In this document: positions 4,527-6,162 of the stretch, piece by piece
Position numbering within the stretch: position 1 is the stretch's first letter
Layout of the letters: every line of letters begins with the position of its first letter
Source of the DNA: an uncultured Actinomycetes bacterium
GTDB taxonomy: Bacteria > Actinomycetota > Thermoleophilia > Miltoncostaeales > Miltoncostaeaceae
Direction: 5' to 3'
NCBI GenBank assembly: GCA_937862675.1
Contig: CALMEC010000036.1
Location: forward strand, 1 to 6,162
DNA length: 6,162 bases
Notes under the pieces: generated by a model
Database searches by the model: none
What the model was told of the DNA's origin: nothing
Seen by the model: only the letters and a program-made list of their open reading frames with translations
Program-made: the position numbers and the translations under genes

Positions 4527-6162
4527 AGGAGTACCGCGCAATGTTCGGCGGCCAGGACCCTGAGATCGACCCTGCGCTGCAGGCCGCCCGCCTCTACCGG
4601 GTCGAGGCGCTGGTCCGGGAGGACAAGCCCGAGGAGCGGGCGAAGGCTGACGCGGGCGACGCGGTGCGGCTCGCCGCGGAACTGCGGCACGATGCCGCCA
4701 TCCGCGGTGCGTTCCGCAAGGGGCCCGGCACGAGCCGAATCGAAGGCGGGATCTGGCTGTTCGGATCGGCAGCACAGGAGGTGAGCTACCGGGACCTCCG
4801 GTTCGTGTTCGGCAGCACGCTGTTCCTGTCGAAGGACGCGATTCCCGCAGACCACGCAGATGCCACGGCTCTCTGGCCACGAGCGTCGTTCGGCGCGGCC
4901 CACGAGCTGACCCGGGTCACGATCGCCTCGGCCGAGTACGAACCTGAGCCGGCCCCGTTCGACATGCGCTCGGACCTTAGGGACCGCTTCCCTCCTCGGA
5001 TGCGCCCGACCTACGCGGCACCCACCACCGACGGCTGGGACAGCTGGGCCTACCTGCTGAAGCTCATGGCGCAGTCCGAGGGCGAATTCGTGGCCTGGTG
5101 GGACCTGGCCCCGGCGACAGAGCTGGAGCAGCAGATCGTCGTCGACGAGTTGAACGCGATCTACACCTACGCCGGGATGGGCCGGAACACCGGCTCGGTG
5201 GTTCGCGCCCGCACCGTCATCGCCGGTGTCGACCAGGTGCCGCCGATGGTCCGTACCGCCTTGAGCCGTCGGTCGAGGGAGCTGCGCCTGCAGGCACTCG
5301 ATCCGGCCGCGGCGATGCGGCTCTGGAACGAGCCCGTGACCGAACTGGCGGGCCACGCCACGAGTCAGACCCATGCCGAGGCACTCACCGGGCTCCCGGG
5401 GGTGTGGGCGCTGAAGGGCGTCGGCATGCCGACGAAGGAGCGGTCTGTGCCGGATCGTCCCCTCGACCCCATGCCTCTGGCACCAGTGAGCCCGATCCGG
5501 CTCGGCTGGGCCACCGACGCGTTCGGCCAACGGGTCGACGTCGCCCTCGACGCCAGCGACCTCGTCCGTCACTGCTTCATCGAAGGCCAGTCCGGCAGCG
5601 GCAAAACGACGACCATCGCGCAACTCGTGTGGTCGCTGACTCACTCCGGCTACCAGGTGATCTACCTCGACCCGCACGGCGACGCGGCGGCCCGCGCGGC
5701 CGCGTACTGCTCGACGCTCGACGAGGTCGTCACGCACTACATCCGGCACGGCGACCGGCAGCACCCGATCCGGCTGAACCCGATCGCGGAGGAAGATGCC
5801 GAGTCCCGCGAGCGCGTCCTGGCAGAACTCCTGGAACTCATTCAGGTGATGCTCGACCCGAACAAGGAGGGCATGGTCGGGGAGCGTTTCAAGCGCACCT
5901 TCACGCTCATCACCCAGGCGACCTACGAGATCTTCGGGCCGCGCACATCGCTCACGGACGTGCTCGCGCTGTCCCTTACGAAGGAGGGTCTGCAGACGCT
6001 GGCTCGCGCTGTCCGCCCCCGCTCCGCGGACGCTGCAGTGCGCCTCGACTCAGAACTCATCGGGCTCGGTGACAAGGAGTTCGCCGACCTCATCTCGTGG
6101 TTCACCTCGCGGCTCCAGCCGTTCCTCCGCACGCCGGCACTCCGCGAGATCCTCGGCACCGG
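4523..6162 (+). CDS. TraG/HerA-type (type IV secretion-like) ATPase, 3' end cut by the window
   Basis: 546 residues are visible with no stop, so the gene continues beyond the window. Residues about 1-330 form an N-terminal region without membrane helices, rich in mixed alpha/beta segments (for example WLFGSAAQEVSYRDLRFVFG). Next comes the P-loop core of the FtsK/HerA/TraG superfamily: HCFIEGQSGSGKTTT with Walker A at 355-363 (K361), then VIYLDPHGDAAARA with the family's DPHGD motif at 383-387. LNPIAEED follows, then a helical stretch, and finally SRLQPFLRTPALREILG (about 529-544). The last segment matches the 'l..fl.....r.il' region after which Walker B is expected. Walker B, sensor and arginine finger lie outside the window. 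These ATPases couple or pump DNA or protein in conjugation, type IV secretion and some defence systems. The DUF5663-like gene overlaps its start. Lack of N-terminal membrane helices favours a soluble HerA-like or TraG-type motor over a classical VirD4. Confidence is high for the superfamily, lower for the role. Confidence 0.88.
   Translation, partial: MKEYRAMFGGQDPEIDPALQAARLYRVEALVREDKPEERAKADAGDAVRLAAELRHDAAIRGAFRKGPGTSRIEGGIWLFGSAAQEVSYRDLRFVFGSTLFLSKDAIPADHADATALWPRASFGAAHELTRVTIASAEYEPEPAPFDMRSDLRDRFPPRMRPTYAAPTTDGWDSWAYLLKLMAQSEGEFVAWWDLAPATELEQQIVVDELNAIYTYAGMGRNTGSVVRARTVIAGVDQVPPMVRTALSRRSRELRLQALDPAAAMRLWNEPVTELAGHATSQTHAEALTGLPGVWALKGVGMPTKERSVPDRPLDPMPLAPVSPIRLGWATDAFGQRVDVALDASDLVRHCFIEGQSGSGKTTTIAQLVWSLTHSGYQVIYLDPHGDAAARAAAYCSTLDEVVTHYIRHGDRQHPIRLNPIAEEDAESRERVLAELLELIQVMLDPNKEGMVGERFKRTFTLITQATYEIFGPRTSLTDVLALSLTKEGLQTLARAVRPRSADAAVRLDSELIGLGDKEFADLISWFTSRLQPFLRTPALREILGT

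Noticed and set aside
4424..5764. - strand ORF of 446 codons opposite the TraG-like gene
   Set aside because: The + strand has Walker A and DPHGD motifs. The antisense frame shows no domain and is open because of codon bias.
5098..6072. + strand 324-codon ORF in another frame within the TraG-like gene
   Set aside because: It is Arg/Pro/Gly-rich and a frame shadow of the ATPase gene, which is open from 4523 to the window end.

Overview
The window is high-GC DNA with strong Shine-Dalgarno sites and a codon bias towards G or C in third positions. This suggests an actinobacterium or a mobile element adapted to one. The first ~300 bases may have another origin. All well-supported genes lie on the + strand. 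No rRNA, tRNA, CRISPR array, insertion sequence or transposase was seen.

Layout. (1) 1-738: an open frame that begins like a D-2-hydroxyacid dehydrogenase and loses the family pattern near 300-320. It may be a chimeric or broken host gene at an element boundary or an assembly join. Its last codons overlap the next start. (2) 735-3462: two overlapping genes. The first is a two-module AAA+ ATPase of Ycf46-like architecture. The second is a short DegT/DnrJ/EryC1/StrS-type PLP enzyme. (3) 3463-4166: a stretch of very small genes. It holds a 40-residue rubredoxin-like Cys4 peptide and a 28-residue acidic Trp-containing peptide, each behind an unusually strong ribosome binding site. A 17-bp hairpin follows, then a short proline-rich frame with a possible -1 frameshift. 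(4) 4167-6162: a DUF5663-like protein overlapping (ATGA) the start of a large TraG/HerA-type ATPase that runs off the window.

Interpretation. The TraG/HerA-like ATPase and the DUF5663-like partner suggest the start of a conjugation or type IV secretion-like module on an accessory element. Upstream of it, an AAA+ remodeller, a PLP enzyme and two highly translatable small peptides form an unfamiliar cassette. Whether they act together (for example peptide maturation or export, or a regulatory relay) cannot be shown from sequence alone. The shared direction, the tight overlaps and the lack of an obvious promoter inside 735-3462 support co-transcription of at least the first two genes.
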